Under the pieces are notes generated by a model, which did no database searches, had not been told where the DNA came from, and saw only the letters and a program-made list of their open reading frames with translations. The translations under genes and the position numbers were made by a program. A stretch of DNA of 57,885 nt from Leptospirillum sp. (GTDB taxonomy: Bacteria; Nitrospirota; Leptospirillia; Leptospirillales; Leptospirillaceae). Every line of letters starts with the position of its first letter. The stretch's first letter is position 1. Location of the stretch: the NCBI GenBank assembly GCA_027323445.1, contig DAHWBS010000006.1, positions 1 through 57,885 on the forward strand, given 5' to 3'. Shown piece by piece: positions 7,896 through 17,549 of this stretch.

Positions 7896-10496
7896 ATGTC
7901 CGATATGTCCTGCTACCAGCTTCCCCTTGATGTTCGCCCGACCCACTATGACCTGACTTTGAAAATCGATCTGGATTCGCTGACTTTTTCAGGAGAGGTC
8001 AGAATTCATCTTGATGTCCGCAGGGACACCACGGAATTTGTCCTGAACTCCGTTGATCTTGCCATCGATCATGCAACGGCCTTTGTAAAGGGGGATCCCT
8101 CTCCCCTTCGGGTTCTCGATGATCGGGAGTATGAGCGGATCATCCTGAAAGCGGAAAGGCTCTTCGAGGCCGGATCCTCTGCACTTCTGGAGATTGTTTT
8201 CGGCGGAAAGGTCAACGACCTTCTCGCGGGCCTTTACCAGAGCCGTTTTACAACCCCTGACGGAGAAAAACGTCTTCTTGTCACGACCCAGTTTGAGGCT
8301 ACGGATGCACGGAGGGTTTTTCCCTGCTGGGACGAACCTTCAGCAAAGGCGACCTTTTCCCTCACACTGGCGGTTCCCAAGGATCTTGTCGCCTTGTCCA
8401 ACATGCCGGCGATCGGGGAAAAGCTTCTGAAAGACGGGATGAAGGCAGTGACTTTTGCAAAGACTCCCCGAATGTCCACCTATCTGCTCCATCTTTCCGT
8501 CGGAGATTTTGAGGAAGTCAGCGACCGGACGGTCGACGGCACCCGGATTGCGGTCTGGTCGACAAAAGGCAAAAAAGAGCAGGGACTCTTTGCCCTTGAT
8601 GTGGCAACCCGCCTTCTTCCCTGGTTCAACAACTATTTTGGCATTCCTTATCCCCTTCCAAAGATGGATCTTCTGGCCATTCCCGATTTTGCGGCCGGCG
8701 CCATGGAAAACTGGGGCATATTGACCTACCGGGAAACGGCTCTTCTTGTTGATCCGGCGGTGGCCTCAGCGAGAACCCGACAGAGGGTGGCCATCGTGGT
8801 CGCACACGAAATGGCCCATCAATGGTTCGGAGACCTCGTGACGATGGCCTGGTGGGATGATCTCTGGCTCAATGAAGGGTTCGCTTCGTGGATGGAGGTC
8901 AAGGCTGTCGACTATCTTTTCCCCGAATGGCGCATGTGGGAGCTTTTCCAGGCGGAGGACATGACAGAAGCTTTTGACCTTGACGGCATGGAAGAGTCCC
9001 ACCCTGTTCAGGTGGATGTCCGGGATCCCCATGAAATCAATGAAATATTTGATGCCATTTCCTATACGAAGGGCGGTTCCCTGATCCGGATGCTGGAAGG
9101 CTATCTGGGGGAGGAGGTTTTCCGGGAGGGTCTGTCGGATTATCTCAAGCGGCACAGTTACGGAAATGCCCGGACGCAGGACCTTTGGAATGCCCTGGGT
9201 CGAAAGGCCGGTCAGGATGTTCGCTCGATCATGGAGAGCTGGACCCTTAAAAAGGGATACCCGGTCGTGAGCCTGAATGCCGAAAAAGGGGTCTCCGTCT
9301 TGCAGGAAGCTTTTGCCAATCACCCCGTACGGATGAAAGAGCTCCTTTCCTCTCCCTCAAAAAAGACCTGGCAGGTTATGATGGGTGTTCGTCATGAGGA
9401 GAATGGCCGGTTGTCCGGGCAATCGTTTCTTCTTGGGGAGTCTGTCTCCGCATTTCCGTTTCCGCTGGAATCCATTCGCAGTCTCAATATTGAAGGAAGA
9501 GGGTTCTACCGGGTCAAGTACGAGGGATGTTTAAGGGATCGGATTCTTTCCGATATCGGGGACGGAAAGGTTTCTGCAGCGGAAAGCCTTGGATTCGTCA
9601 ATGACGAGTTTTCACTGGCGCTGGCCGGACTTTCCCGAATCGAGGATTTTCTGGATACGGTCAATGTCTGTCGCCATCAGGAAAACTATGTGGTCTGGGC
9701 CGATATCATTGCTCATCTGGCCTACCTGGACCAGCTTCTCGCCTTTGAGCCGGCCTGGTCCGCTTTTTCGGGGTTCATCCGGGATGTCTGCCGGGACGCT
9801 TTCAATCGTCTCGGATGGGTTGTGGGAGAAGGGGAAGACCATCAGGCGAGACTCCTCCGCTCGCTTCTTCTGGGGGCGCTTGGACGTTCCCGGGACGTTT
9901 CGGTCCTCTCCAGATGCGAAGAGCTGTTCCGGGAGTTCCTGACGGATCCTTCCTCTCTTCATCCTGATTTGCGAATCGGCGTTTTCCGGACCGTTATCGG
10001 AGGGGGTCGACTGGAGGACGCTTTCGGGATCCTTCGGGAACGGGCGTTGACTGAATCTCACCAGGAAGAGAAAATGCGCTTTTTGACAGGACTTGCCTCT
10101 TCCCGTAAATCGGAAGAAATCCGGTTGCTGTTGGAAGACTGTCTTTCAGACAGGATCCGCTCCCAGGATACGGTGTCGGTCGTGGTGTCCATTGCGGACA
10201 ATCCTTACGGACGAGAGCATGCATGGTCCTTCTTTACGGAGCGCTTCGAGGAGTTTTCCCGGCGCTATTCAAGTGGGGGATTTGCTCTTTCAAGGTTGAT
10301 CCGCTCCATGGGTGACCACCGGAAAGACCTGAGATTCTCAGGAGTCCTTGAATCATTTTTTGAAAAAAATCCCCTGTCCGGAGGGCAAAGGGCCATTCGC
10401 CAGACACTGGAAGCGATTGATTTCAACTGCGCGGTCTGGGCAGAGCAGGGTGAAGGACTGTCAAAGAAGCTGTTGTCATTGTTCCCGGGGAAATGA
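7896..10496 (+). CDS. M1-family zinc aminopeptidase
   Basis: An 866-residue metallopeptidase that removes N-terminal residues from peptides in the cytoplasm. It shows the exopeptidase motif GAMENWG (about 268-274) and the zinc site HEMAH at 304-308, with the third ligand E327 in NEGFASW, spaced as in aminopeptidase N and puromycin-sensitive aminopeptidases. A beta-sandwich and an ERAP1-like alpha-solenoid fill the C-terminal half, as in the eukaryote/archaeal-like branch. There is no signal peptide. It lies 29 bp after trxC, possibly cotranscribed, and ends at a terminator. Confidence 0.93.
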   Translation: MSDMSCYQLPLDVRPTHYDLTLKIDLDSLTFSGEVRIHLDVRRDTTEFVLNSVDLAIDHATAFVKGDPSPLRVLDDREYERIILKAERLFEAGSSALLEIVFGGKVNDLLAGLYQSRFTTPDGEKRLLVTTQFEATDARRVFPCWDEPSAKATFSLTLAVPKDLVALSNMPAIGEKLLKDGMKAVTFAKTPRMSTYLLHLSVGDFEEVSDRTVDGTRIAVWSTKGKKEQGLFALDVATRLLPWFNNYFGIPYPLPKMDLLAIPDFAAGAMENWGILTYRETALLVDPAVASARTRQRVAIVVAHEMAHQWFGDLVTMAWWDDLWLNEGFASWMEVKAVDYLFPEWRMWELFQAEDMTEAFDLDGMEESHPVQVDVRDPHEINEIFDAISYTKGGSLIRMLEGYLGEEVFREGLSDYLKRHSYGNARTQDLWNALGRKAGQDVRSIMESWTLKKGYPVVSLNAEKGVSVLQEAFANHPVRMKELLSSPSKKTWQVMMGVRHEENGRLSGQSFLLGESVSAFPFPLESIRSLNIEGRGFYRVKYEGCLRDRILSDIGDGKVSAAESLGFVNDEFSLALAGLSRIEDFLDTVNVCRHQENYVVWADIIAHLAYLDQLLAFEPAWSAFSGFIRDVCRDAFNRLGWVVGEGEDHQARLLRSLLLGALGRSRDVSVLSRCEELFREFLTDPSSLHPDLRIGVFRTVIGGGRLEDAFGILRERALTESHQEEKMRFLTGLASSRKSEEIRLLLEDCLSDRIRSQDTVSVVVSIADNPYGREHAWSFFTERFEEFSRRYSSGGFALSRLIRSMGDHRKDLRFSGVLESFFEKNPLSGGQRAIRQTLEAIDFNCAVWAEQGEGLSKKLLSLFPGK

Positions 10497-10528
10497 GGGA
10501 GAAGATAAAGACGCAGGTATTGGCGATG

Positions 10529-10561
10529 CAGGGGGAACCCGGAAGGATCCCCCCTGTTTTT
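10529..10561 (+). terminator. Rho-independent terminator after the aminopeptidase gene
   Basis: CAGGGGG (10529-10535) pairs with CCCCCTG (10550-10556) around a partly self-pairing loop and is followed by five Ts. It sits about 30 bp after the stop and touches the 3' end of the convergent YHS-SLOG gene. Confidence 0.75.
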
Positions 10562-11283
10562 CAGCCGGGAATATGGACCGATGGTCTGCGGAAGTGGTTT
10601 TTTGTGTACTCGTTTATGAGGAGGCCTAAAAGGATACCAGGGTCTGAATGGTAAAGAAGGCGACTGCCGGTTTCCTTTCCGATCTGCTTCACGATGTCTG
10701 GAAGGATCTCGGTAATGCCTCCGGACCCTTCCAGAACTCCGATCAGTTTACCCTCGTCATAGGCGATGGAAAACTCTCCGAGGGTTCCCGAGTGTCCTCC
10801 GACGATCAGTACAAGATCGCTTGAGCGGATATTGATGACCTCGCGACCCATCAGTCCGGATCCCGTGAAGATGATGATGTCAAAAATATCGTTCGGGGAC
10901 TGGTACCGGGCAATATGTTCCTGTTCTGAAAGGGCTGGGGAAATACCGATGGAGATTCCTCCGACCTCCTTGAACCCGGATGCAGCCTCGTAGGGGAGAC
11001 CGGGACAGGCCCCGGTGATGAGACCAAGTTCCCGTTTGGCGATTTCCCTGCCGAGAAAGCGGGCGATGTCCCTGTGCTGCTTTTCGAGATCTCCGGATGC
11101 GGCGCCCATGACGCCTACAGTAAAGAGTCTTCCCGGTGGAGCGGAGACCTTGCCGGGATCCTGTTCGAATGTTTCGAGGCATTGCGGGCTGTGAAAATAA
11201 AGAATTCGTCCCTTGTGGATACGAACTGCGTAGGCGTGCTGAAGAGTTGGAATCTTTGTTCCGCAAACAGGATCGACGGTCAT
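10561..11283 (-). CDS. YHS domain fused to a SLOG/LOG-like (TIGR00725) domain
   Basis: A 240-residue two-domain protein. Residues 3-47 (DPVCGTKI ... YFHSPQCLETFEQDP) are a YHS/TRASH-type metal-binding module with conserved cysteines. Residues about 53-235 are a SLOG Rossmann domain of the TIGR00725/DprA-related kind, with TVGVMGAASG near its start and VGGHSGTLGE (161-170) in place of the LOG motif PGGxGTxxE. SLOG proteins bind or process nucleotides; the YHS part suggests metal coupling. The substrate is unknown. It is divergent from the YnfA-like gene. Confidence 0.72.
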   Translation of the reverse strand: MTVDPVCGTKIPTLQHAYAVRIHKGRILYFHSPQCLETFEQDPGKVSAPPGRLFTVGVMGAASGDLEKQHRDIARFLGREIAKRELGLITGACPGLPYEAASGFKEVGGISIGISPALSEQEHIARYQSPNDIFDIIIFTGSGLMGREVINIRSSDLVLIVGGHSGTLGEFSIAYDEGKLIGVLEGSGGITEILPDIVKQIGKETGSRLLYHSDPGILLGLLINEYTKNHFRRPSVHIPG

Positions 11284-11321
11284 GACGCTCCTTTGTCATG
11301 GGTTAATGAAGTCACATTTTT

Positions 11322-11339
11322 CACTATCCGCAAATAGTG
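11322..11339. promoter_or_regulatory. Perfect inverted repeat between divergent genes
   Basis: CACTAT-N6-ATAGTG lies between the YHS-SLOG gene (minus) and the YnfA-like gene (plus). Its position and symmetry suit an operator for one or both; the regulator is unknown. Confidence 0.35.
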
Positions 11340-11364
11340 CGGCAAAAAGGAGGCAAGATTCAAG

Positions 11365-11715
11365 ATGGGGACTTCGGGAGGGGCAAGAATTCTGGCCCAG
11401 ACGCTTCCCTGGTTTTTTCTGTCAGGCGCATTGGAAGTGGGCGGTGGCTATCTTGTCTGGAGGTGGTTGAGGGAACACCAAAGCCCATGGCAGGGGGGGC
11501 TCGGTATGCTGATGCTCGCCGCATATGGTATTTCAGCGACAAAGATCCCGGCACCTTTTGGTCGGGTCTATGCGGCTTATGGAGGGATCTTTATCGTCAT
11601 TTCCATTTTCTGGGCGATGGTGTTTGACCACTTCCATCCCGATATCTGGGATAAAGCCGGGGCTGTACTGGTTCTGTTCGGTGTGGGGCTGATGATTTTG
11701 GCTCCGAGGGGATGA
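11365..11715 (+). CDS. YnfA/UPF0060-family small membrane protein
   Basis: A 116-residue protein with four membrane helices. It carries family signatures [18 protein letters not shown] (helix 1) and [18 protein letters not shown] (helix 3). UPF0060 proteins belong to the DMT clan and resemble small multidrug resistance exporters; the function is not settled. The last codons overlap uvrB by 4 nt. Confidence 0.85.
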   Translation: MGTSGGARILAQTLPWFFLSGALEVGGGYLVWRWLREHQSPWQGGLGMLMLAAYGISATKIPAPFGRVYAAYGGIFIVISIFWAMVFDHFHPDIWDKAGAVLVLFGVGLMILAPRG

Positions 11716-13766
11716 CATTGAGCGGAGACTCTTCAGACAACAGCTTCAGGATGGCTTCTGCGTTTATTCCTTCTGGCGATCAGGGGCGGGCGATCGAAGT
11801 CCTCTCAAGGGGAGTGAGAAGCGGTGCGTCTTTCCAGACGCTTTTGGGCGTGACCGGCTCCGGAAAGACCTTTACTATGGCAAAGGTCGTGGAGGAACTC
11901 GACAAGCCGGCTCTTGTCCTGGCCCCGAACAAGACATTGGCCGCCCAGCTCTACCGGGAGTTCAAGACCTTTTTCCCGGAGAACAGGGTTGAGTATTTTG
12001 TGAGCTATTACGACTATTACCAGCCCGAGGCCTATCTGCCGTCGACGGACACTTTTATCGAGAAGGATTCGGCAATCAACGAACTCATTGACCGAATGCG
12101 CCACTCGGCGACTTCTGCCCTTCTCGATCGCAGGGACACTCTTGTTGTGGCTTCCGTCTCCTGCATCTATGGACTGGGTTCTCCCGAATCCTACAAAAAG
12201 ATGCATCTCTATCTTGAACGGGGCCTCGTGATTCGTCGCGAAAAGCTTCTTGAGCGGCTTGTGGGGATCCAGTACCAGAGAAACGACATGGATCTGAAGA
12301 GGGGAACATTCCGTGTCAGGGGGGATGTGATCGATGTCATTCCGGCTTCCTATGAGGACAGGGCCATCCGGATCGAACTCTTTGGAGATGAGATTGACCG
12401 TTTGCGGGAATTTGATCCACTGACCGGAACGGAACTGTCCCAGATGTCATCGGTGATCATTTACCCGGGAACGCATTACGTCCTTCCTCCGGACCAGATG
12501 GAGTCGGCCCTTTCCAGCATAGAAGAGGAGCTTGTCGACAGGATCCGGTACTTCAGGAAGGAAGGAAAGCTGATCGAGGCCCAGCGCATCGAGCAACGGA
12601 CACTTTTTGATCTGGAGATGATCCGGGAGGTCGGTTACTGTCACGGGATTGAAAACTATTCCCGACATTTATCGGGACGAAAGCCAGGGGAGCCACCCCC
12701 CACATTGTTTGACTATTTTCCAAAAGATTTTCTCGTTTTGATCGACGAGAGCCATGTGGCTGTTCCTCAGGTCGGCGGAATGTATCATGGGGATCATTCC
12801 AGGAAAAAAAGTCTTGTGGAGTACGGATTCAGGCTTCCCTCCGCCTTTGACAACCGGCCAATGACATTTCCCGAATTTGAGTCGATCTTGCCCTCTGTTA
12901 TTTTTGTATCTGCAACCCCGGGCCCCTATGAACTCGAAAAATCAGGAGGGGTGACGGTGGAGCAGGTTATTCGACCGACCGGGTTGACCGACCCGGTCAT
13001 TGAAGTCCGGCCCGCCAAGACCCAGGTCGAAGATCTTCTGGGCGAAATCCATCTGGTGGTCGGACTGTCTGACCGGGTGCTGGTGACTGTCCTGACAAAG
13101 AGAATGGCGGAGAATCTGACCGAGTATCTGGAAGAGAGAGGAATCCGTGTCCGCTATCTTCATTCGGAGATCGATACGCTTGAACGCATGGAGATTCTCA
13201 GGGATCTGCGGAAAGGGATCTTCGATGTGCTGGTGGGAATTAATCTTCTGAGAGAAGGGCTTGATCTTCCCGAGGTGGGTCTTGTGGCCATTCTTGATGC
13301 GGACCGGGAAGGTTTTTTGCGTTCGAGGCGCTCCCTGATCCAGACAGCAGGCCGTGCCGCCCGCAATATTCGCGGACGGGTGATCTTTTACGGAGACTCC
13401 GTCACAGGCTCGATGAAGGAAGCCATAGATGAAACGGACAGGCGCCGGCGTGTGCAGATAGCCTTTAACGAAGAGCACAACATATCCCCCCAGGGGATCA
13501 TCAAGAATATCCCGGAGAGTCTCTATGCTGTTTCAGAGGGCGATTATACCGAACCGATGGCTCTTATCGAAGAGAAAAAAGAAAAGGATATCGATGGACA
13601 ACTGTCCGATGCGGACATTCGCAAACTGATGGAGTCGGCAGCGGGATCCCTGGACTTTGAGCGGGCGGCCTATTTCCGCGATGTTCTGAAGAGTCGTGGA
13701 AAGGACGTTGATGGCCGCGGGATCAAGATTGCCGGAAAATCAGGACACTCCCGAAAGAAAGGGTAA
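11712..13766 (+). CDS. uvrB: UvrABC excinuclease subunit B
   Basis: A 684-residue helicase-like subunit of nucleotide excision repair that verifies the lesion and recruits UvrC. It shows Walker A GVTGSGKT (46-53), the aromatic beta-hairpin [19 protein letters not shown]-type segment (around 95-115), helicase motif DESH near residue 345, and a C-terminal UVR domain ([21 protein letters not shown]) that contacts UvrC. Full length for the family. ATG at 11712 overlaps the YnfA-like stop; GAGGGG lies immediately before it. Confidence 0.97.
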   Translation: MTLSGDSSDNSFRMASAFIPSGDQGRAIEVLSRGVRSGASFQTLLGVTGSGKTFTMAKVVEELDKPALVLAPNKTLAAQLYREFKTFFPENRVEYFVSYYDYYQPEAYLPSTDTFIEKDSAINELIDRMRHSATSALLDRRDTLVVASVSCIYGLGSPESYKKMHLYLERGLVIRREKLLERLVGIQYQRNDMDLKRGTFRVRGDVIDVIPASYEDRAIRIELFGDEIDRLREFDPLTGTELSQMSSVIIYPGTHYVLPPDQMESALSSIEEELVDRIRYFRKEGKLIEAQRIEQRTLFDLEMIREVGYCHGIENYSRHLSGRKPGEPPPTLFDYFPKDFLVLIDESHVAVPQVGGMYHGDHSRKKSLVEYGFRLPSAFDNRPMTFPEFESILPSVIFVSATPGPYELEKSGGVTVEQVIRPTGLTDPVIEVRPAKTQVEDLLGEIHLVVGLSDRVLVTVLTKRMAENLTEYLEERGIRVRYLHSEIDTLERMEILRDLRKGIFDVLVGINLLREGLDLPEVGLVAILDADREGFLRSRRSLIQTAGRAARNIRGRVIFYGDSVTGSMKEAIDETDRRRRVQIAFNEEHNISPQGIIKNIPESLYAVSEGDYTEPMALIEEKKEKDIDGQLSDADIRKLMESAAGSLDFERAAYFRDVLKSRGKDVDGRGIKIAGKSGHSRKKG

Positions 13767-13775
13767 CCGGAGCTT

Positions 13776-14054
13776 TCAGGAGTTCCTGTAGATGTAATAT
13801 CCGAGAACCATGCCAAGAAGATTGAGCAGGTTGATGTGAACGCTTGTCCCGACAGTGATGTCCAGCAAGATGAGTTTCAAGGTGAGCGGTCCGCTTGATC
13901 CGACGGTGACATGTGTCAAAAAGATGTTGGCCAGTGGTCCGGAAGGGACAAAAAGATTGAAGATCGCAGTGAGAATCGATCCGAACGCTGCCCCGAGGAA
14001 TAGAAAAAGAATGAGAAGTCCCATTCCCTTTTTTTGTTGTCCTGCAAATGCCAA
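13776..14054 (-). CDS. DUF4321-type small membrane protein
   Basis: About 92 residues. A hydrophobic segment LLILFLFLGAAFGSIL is followed by LTLKLILLDITVGTSVHINLLNLLGMVLGYYIYR, the two-part pattern of DUF4321. A TTG at 14054 with AGGA 7 nt upstream is favoured, because the longer frame starting at 14177 adds about 41 residues with no family character. Function unknown. It is convergent with uvrB, 9 bp away. Confidence 0.62.
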   Translation of the reverse strand: MAFAGQQKKGMGLLILFLFLGAAFGSILTAIFNLFVPSGPLANIFLTHVTVGSSGPLTLKLILLDITVGTSVHINLLNLLGMVLGYYIYRNS

Positions 14055-14329
14055 GTGTCTGTCCTGACTGTTATCAGCGAAAAAGCTGTCTGTTTTTTCC
14101 CATTTCCGGGAATGAATGATTCGGGATCCCCGTATCGGTTTCAGGATGATATCCGGAATAATGAAGGGTCCATCCATATGATCAGACTAATGAACCACGA
14201 TCAGCCATAAAAATCAAATCATAGTCATACTGAACAATCTTTCAAACTTCAGCTATGTCTCCCGTCTGGCACGAAAGATCAGAAAGCCTATCTGCCGTCC
14301 CTATACTGTAGAGCCAAGACTTCTGGAAA

Positions 14330-14621
14330 TGGACTTCTCCATGGGATCAGCCTCTATCCTCTTGATGGCCTTGATGGGGCAGAACGGGTCCGGAAGGCGG
14401 ACCGGGCGATGTATCAGGCCATGGATGACATCGAAACGAAGCGCCACGCAGTATTACTCCCGCCATCTCCTGCTGCAAAAAGATTCTCTTCTGTCTCTTT
14501 ATGGAGCGCTTCAAAAAGACGTCCTTTTCCGGTCGATGATGAGAAAAAATCCAGAAAACAGCTGATCGGCCCAATTCTTCCTCCCGGGGGTCCTGAGCCG
14601 GTTGTCCGGGAAGTTTTTTAA
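14330..14621 (+). pseudogene. Decayed C-terminal fragment of a GGDEF (diguanylate cyclase) gene
   Basis: One frame reads GISLYPLDGLDGAERVRKADRAMYQAM from 14343. This is the end of a GGDEF domain (GIS.YP.DG ... ADRAMYQAK), followed by a tail of about 60 residues and a stop at 14621. No GGDEF signature motif, no start and no upstream domain remain: codons before it lose similarity at once and a TAA lies at 14208. It is a relic, not a working cyclase. Confidence 0.6.
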
Positions 14622-14646
14622 TAAATCCGGAAGACGGTCCGGTGTC

Positions 14647-14678
14647 TTGACATTTTTTTAATATTATAATATTATAAT
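14647..14678 (+). promoter_or_regulatory. arsR promoter with overlapping palindromic operator
   Basis: A perfect -35 TTGACA (14647-14652) is 17 bp from -10 TATTAT (14670-14675). The spacer and -10 are covered by a perfect 16-bp palindrome TAATATTATAATATTA (14659-14674), the size and placement expected of an ArsR/SmtB operator. The start point would fall at about 14682, which is the arsR ATG. Confidence 0.72.
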
Positions 14679-14681
14679 GTT

Positions 14682-15005
14682 ATGAAAAGTGAAGACAATA
14701 AAATGATGACAGCTAAAATAAGTCCATCCAAAGCCTTAAAGGGAGCGAGGTGCCTCCGGATCCTTGGTCACCCTGCCCGTCTTTCGGTCATTGTCATTCT
14801 TTCCGAAGGGCCGAGGAGTGTGAATGATCTTGCAGGGCTTGTCGGGGTGAGCCAGTCCAACCTTTCCCAGCACCTATCCCTCCTGAAAGACCGGGGGGTC
14901 ATCGATTCTGTGCGGGAGGGGCATCAGGTTTTTTACCGGATTGCCAATCCACGAGTCATGGAGTTCATGCGTCTGATGGAGGAGTTGTTTTGCCATGAAT
15001 CCTGA
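14682..15005 (+). CDS. ArsR-family transcriptional repressor
   Basis: A 107-residue winged-helix regulator. It has ArsR signatures ILGHPARLSVIVIL, the recognition helix SQSNLSQHLSLLKDRG and the wing VREGHQVFYRI. The alpha-3 metal motif ELCVCDL is replaced by a Cys-free segment (PRSVNDLAGL). Only C24 and C104 remain, which recalls thiol- or sulfide-sensing BigR/YgaV-type members; that link, and the DUF2892 partner downstream, is inference. Its ATG coincides with the predicted transcription start, and an alternative ATG lies at 14703. First gene of the efflux operon. Confidence 0.9.
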   Translation: MKSEDNKMMTAKISPSKALKGARCLRILGHPARLSVIVILSEGPRSVNDLAGLVGVSQSNLSQHLSLLKDRGVIDSVREGHQVFYRIANPRVMEFMRLMEELFCHES

Positions 15006-16458
15006 GAGTCAATCGCCCGGAAGGCGTTCCCTGCCGGTTTTCTTGATCGTTTCCAGAATTCTTTCCGTTGCTTTGATACTGGGTTTTTGGGGGCAGATCT
15101 CGAAAGCCTGTGCCCTGACATTGCCGGAGGCTATTTCCCGGGCCCTTTCCAAAAACCCTGCGCTTCTCGAGTCCAGCCTGTCAGGCGCGATCATGCATGC
15201 CAGAAAGATTCAGGCAATGGGTGCATGGCTTCCGGCGATGTCTGTGAGCGAGTCGGCGATCAGTACGACGAATCCCCTGAACGCGTTCGGTCTTTTGTTG
15301 AATGAAGGGGTTGTTCAGTCAGGGCAGCTTTCAAATGTCAATTCGCTCAACAATCCTTCTGCGACTCAGGTATTCGGGTTTGCGGCCATTGTCTCGGAGA
15401 CCGTTTTTCAGGGAGGAAAGAGGTATTTTGCTTATCAGGCCTCAACAAAAGGAGAGCAGGAAGCCCGTCTTGAAGTAAAACGGGCCAGGGAAAAACTCAT
15501 TTCCGATGTAACGAAAGCTTATTTTGACGTGGTTTCCTCCGAAAGAAAGCTCCGGGTGATTGAACGTGAGCGTGTGGCTGTCCGCTCTTCTCTTTCCCGT
15601 GCTTCCCAATCCTACAGGGACGGAGGGATCGACAAGACAATGTATGATGAGGCAAGGCTCAAGTCCCGGTCCATCGAGCTTTCCTGTTTCCGGGCGCACA
15701 AGGCCGTGGACGTTGCCAAAATGAAGCTTGCCCGTCTGATGGGGTTTCCGTCCGGAGATATTCCGGAGGCATTGTCGAAGGAAAGATTTTCTCTTCCGCC
15801 GGGAGGGGTGAAATGGGCCCGTGCGCTCATTGACCGATACTCGACGGCCCGTTTCCAGACATTGTCCACCCAGGCTCTTTCTCATCGGCCGGACTATCAG
15901 GCCAGCGTCCTGGGTGTCCAGGGCGGATCCAGTCTTCTCTCCGCGGCGCGGTCCGGCTTCTGGCCAGCCTTGTCCGCTCAGGGAATCTTCAATGAATACG
16001 CGGAGGGAATCAATACCTGGGGAAAGCAGGACTACACGGTCATGGGAATGCTGAGCTGGTCGATCCTGAATGGACTTTCCGACAAGGAGCAAAGTGAAAG
16101 GTCCCATGCCAGGCTTCGTCAGGCGCTCTACTCCAGACAGGACCTGAAATCGAAGATTGTGTACGAGGTCGCGAAATCCAGGAGTGATGCCAGGGTTCTG
16201 GAATCGACGCTTGAGTTTGACGAGCAAAAGGTCGGGATCCGTTCTGAGGAGAAACAGGTGGAAGAAGATCGTGTTTCCCAGGGGATTGACCCACCGGTCA
16301 TGCTTCTTGATGCGGATGTTCGTTTGGCCGATGCAAGGCTTGTTTTGCTTTCCGACAAGATAGCGCTCATGGATGCGGGAGTTGATCTTCTGTTGGCAAC
16401 CGGAGAGCTTGGTGACAGGGGTATGGTTCCAGGGGCAATGGAGGTTTCCGGGAAATGA
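14995..16458 (+). CDS. TolC-family outer-membrane efflux protein
   Basis: A 487-residue outer-membrane channel. An N-terminal signal segment (to about residue 40) is followed by two repeats of the OEP family, with long coiled-coil helices and the repeat start LTLPEAISRALSKNPALLES. It docks on the adaptor and pump encoded next. The first 11 bases overlap arsR, and GGAGG lies upstream within arsR. Confidence 0.9.
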   Translation: MNPESQSPGRRSLPVFLIVSRILSVALILGFWGQISKACALTLPEAISRALSKNPALLESSLSGAIMHARKIQAMGAWLPAMSVSESAISTTNPLNAFGLLLNEGVVQSGQLSNVNSLNNPSATQVFGFAAIVSETVFQGGKRYFAYQASTKGEQEARLEVKRAREKLISDVTKAYFDVVSSERKLRVIERERVAVRSSLSRASQSYRDGGIDKTMYDEARLKSRSIELSCFRAHKAVDVAKMKLARLMGFPSGDIPEALSKERFSLPPGGVKWARALIDRYSTARFQTLSTQALSHRPDYQASVLGVQGGSSLLSAARSGFWPALSAQGIFNEYAEGINTWGKQDYTVMGMLSWSILNGLSDKEQSERSHARLRQALYSRQDLKSKIVYEVAKSRSDARVLESTLEFDEQKVGIRSEEKQVEEDRVSQGIDPPVMLLDADVRLADARLVLLSDKIALMDAGVDLLLATGELGDRGMVPGAMEVSGK

Positions 16459-17549
16459 AGGTTTTTATGATGGAAAAGTTGGTTTCCGTACGGAGAAAAA
16501 TGTTGTCTGCCGGTTTGATCGGGATGTCGGTCCTGTTTCTGGAGACGTCCTGTCATGAATCGGCCCGGCCGCCGGCTCATACCAGAATTCCTGCGGTCAA
16601 TGTAAGGGTTGCGACGGTTACCGCCGGAGGCGGAATGCACCTGTCCAGGGTTTCGGGGGTTGTCGAGGGTGAAAAAGATGCCAGGATCAACAGCAGGGTT
16701 CAGGCAAGGGTCGAATCCGTCCGGGTCCGGACAGGCCAGATAGTTCATAAGGGAGACCTGCTCCTGAAGCTCTCCGGAAGGTCCGCCTATGACAGGCTTG
16801 AGGCATCACGTGCCCGCTTCGAGAATGCTCATGGCCGATTCCTGAGGATGGATGCCCTTTATCAGAAAAAAGAAGCATCGAGGCAGGAATGGGATGCTGT
16901 CAGGGCTGAGGACCTGATGGCTTCTGCGGATTATTCGGCAGCCAGAAATGAGGTGTCCCTGACCCGTATCACAGCTCCTTTTTCCGGAAGGGTGGCGCTC
17001 AGGAATGTCCGGGTGGGAGATGTGGTCAGTCCGGGAGTCTTTCTTGCCGAAATTATAAGGGGCGGACATCTTCGTGTGACCTCCAGCATTCCGGAGTATT
17101 TAGCCGGTGATATCGCTCCTGGAATGCAGCTTTCTTTCAGTGTCAGGAAAAATGGCATTAGAACGAATTTGCCGGCAAAGGTGCGCTCGGTCTCCCCGCG
17201 CTCCGACTCTGGAACCCACACGATTCTTCTGAAGGCTGACCTGGGTGTTGTGGCCGGACTCAGGCCAGGCTCTTATGGGGTGCTTCTGTTGCCTGCGGGA
17301 AGAGAGAGAAACGAGCTTGTTCCCAAAAGTGCCGTGATGGATCACGATGGAATCCACGAGGTTTTTGTTGTTAAAAATGGTGTGGCAGAACTTCGTTACA
17401 TTACGGTCGGTCATCTGAAAAGCTCTTCCGTTCAGGGCAGTCCGCTTGTAGAGGTCCTTTCCGGCCTGGATGACGGGGAGAAGGTGGTTACGTTCCATGA
17501 GGGAGCGTTGGTCAACGAAGCCCCTGTCCATGTGCTGGGAGAAAACTGA
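16455..17549 (+). CDS. RND efflux periplasmic adaptor (membrane fusion lipoprotein)
   Basis: A 364-residue adaptor linking the RND pump to the outer-membrane channel. An N-terminal signal ends in LETSC, a lipobox-like site. A split lipoyl domain follows (RVESVRVRTGQIVHKGDLLLKL and ITAPFSGRVALRNVRVGDVVSPG) flanking a short coiled coil, then beta-barrel and membrane-proximal domains. It overlaps the channel gene by 4 nt and shares one base with the pump gene, so it is tightly coupled. Confidence 0.92.
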   Translation: MKVFMMEKLVSVRRKMLSAGLIGMSVLFLETSCHESARPPAHTRIPAVNVRVATVTAGGGMHLSRVSGVVEGEKDARINSRVQARVESVRVRTGQIVHKGDLLLKLSGRSAYDRLEASRARFENAHGRFLRMDALYQKKEASRQEWDAVRAEDLMASADYSAARNEVSLTRITAPFSGRVALRNVRVGDVVSPGVFLAEIIRGGHLRVTSSIPEYLAGDIAPGMQLSFSVRKNGIRTNLPAKVRSVSPRSDSGTHTILLKADLGVVAGLRPGSYGVLLLPAGRERNELVPKSAVMDHDGIHEVFVVKNGVAELRYITVGHLKSSSVQGSPLVEVLSGLDDGEKVVTFHEGALVNEAPVHVLGEN

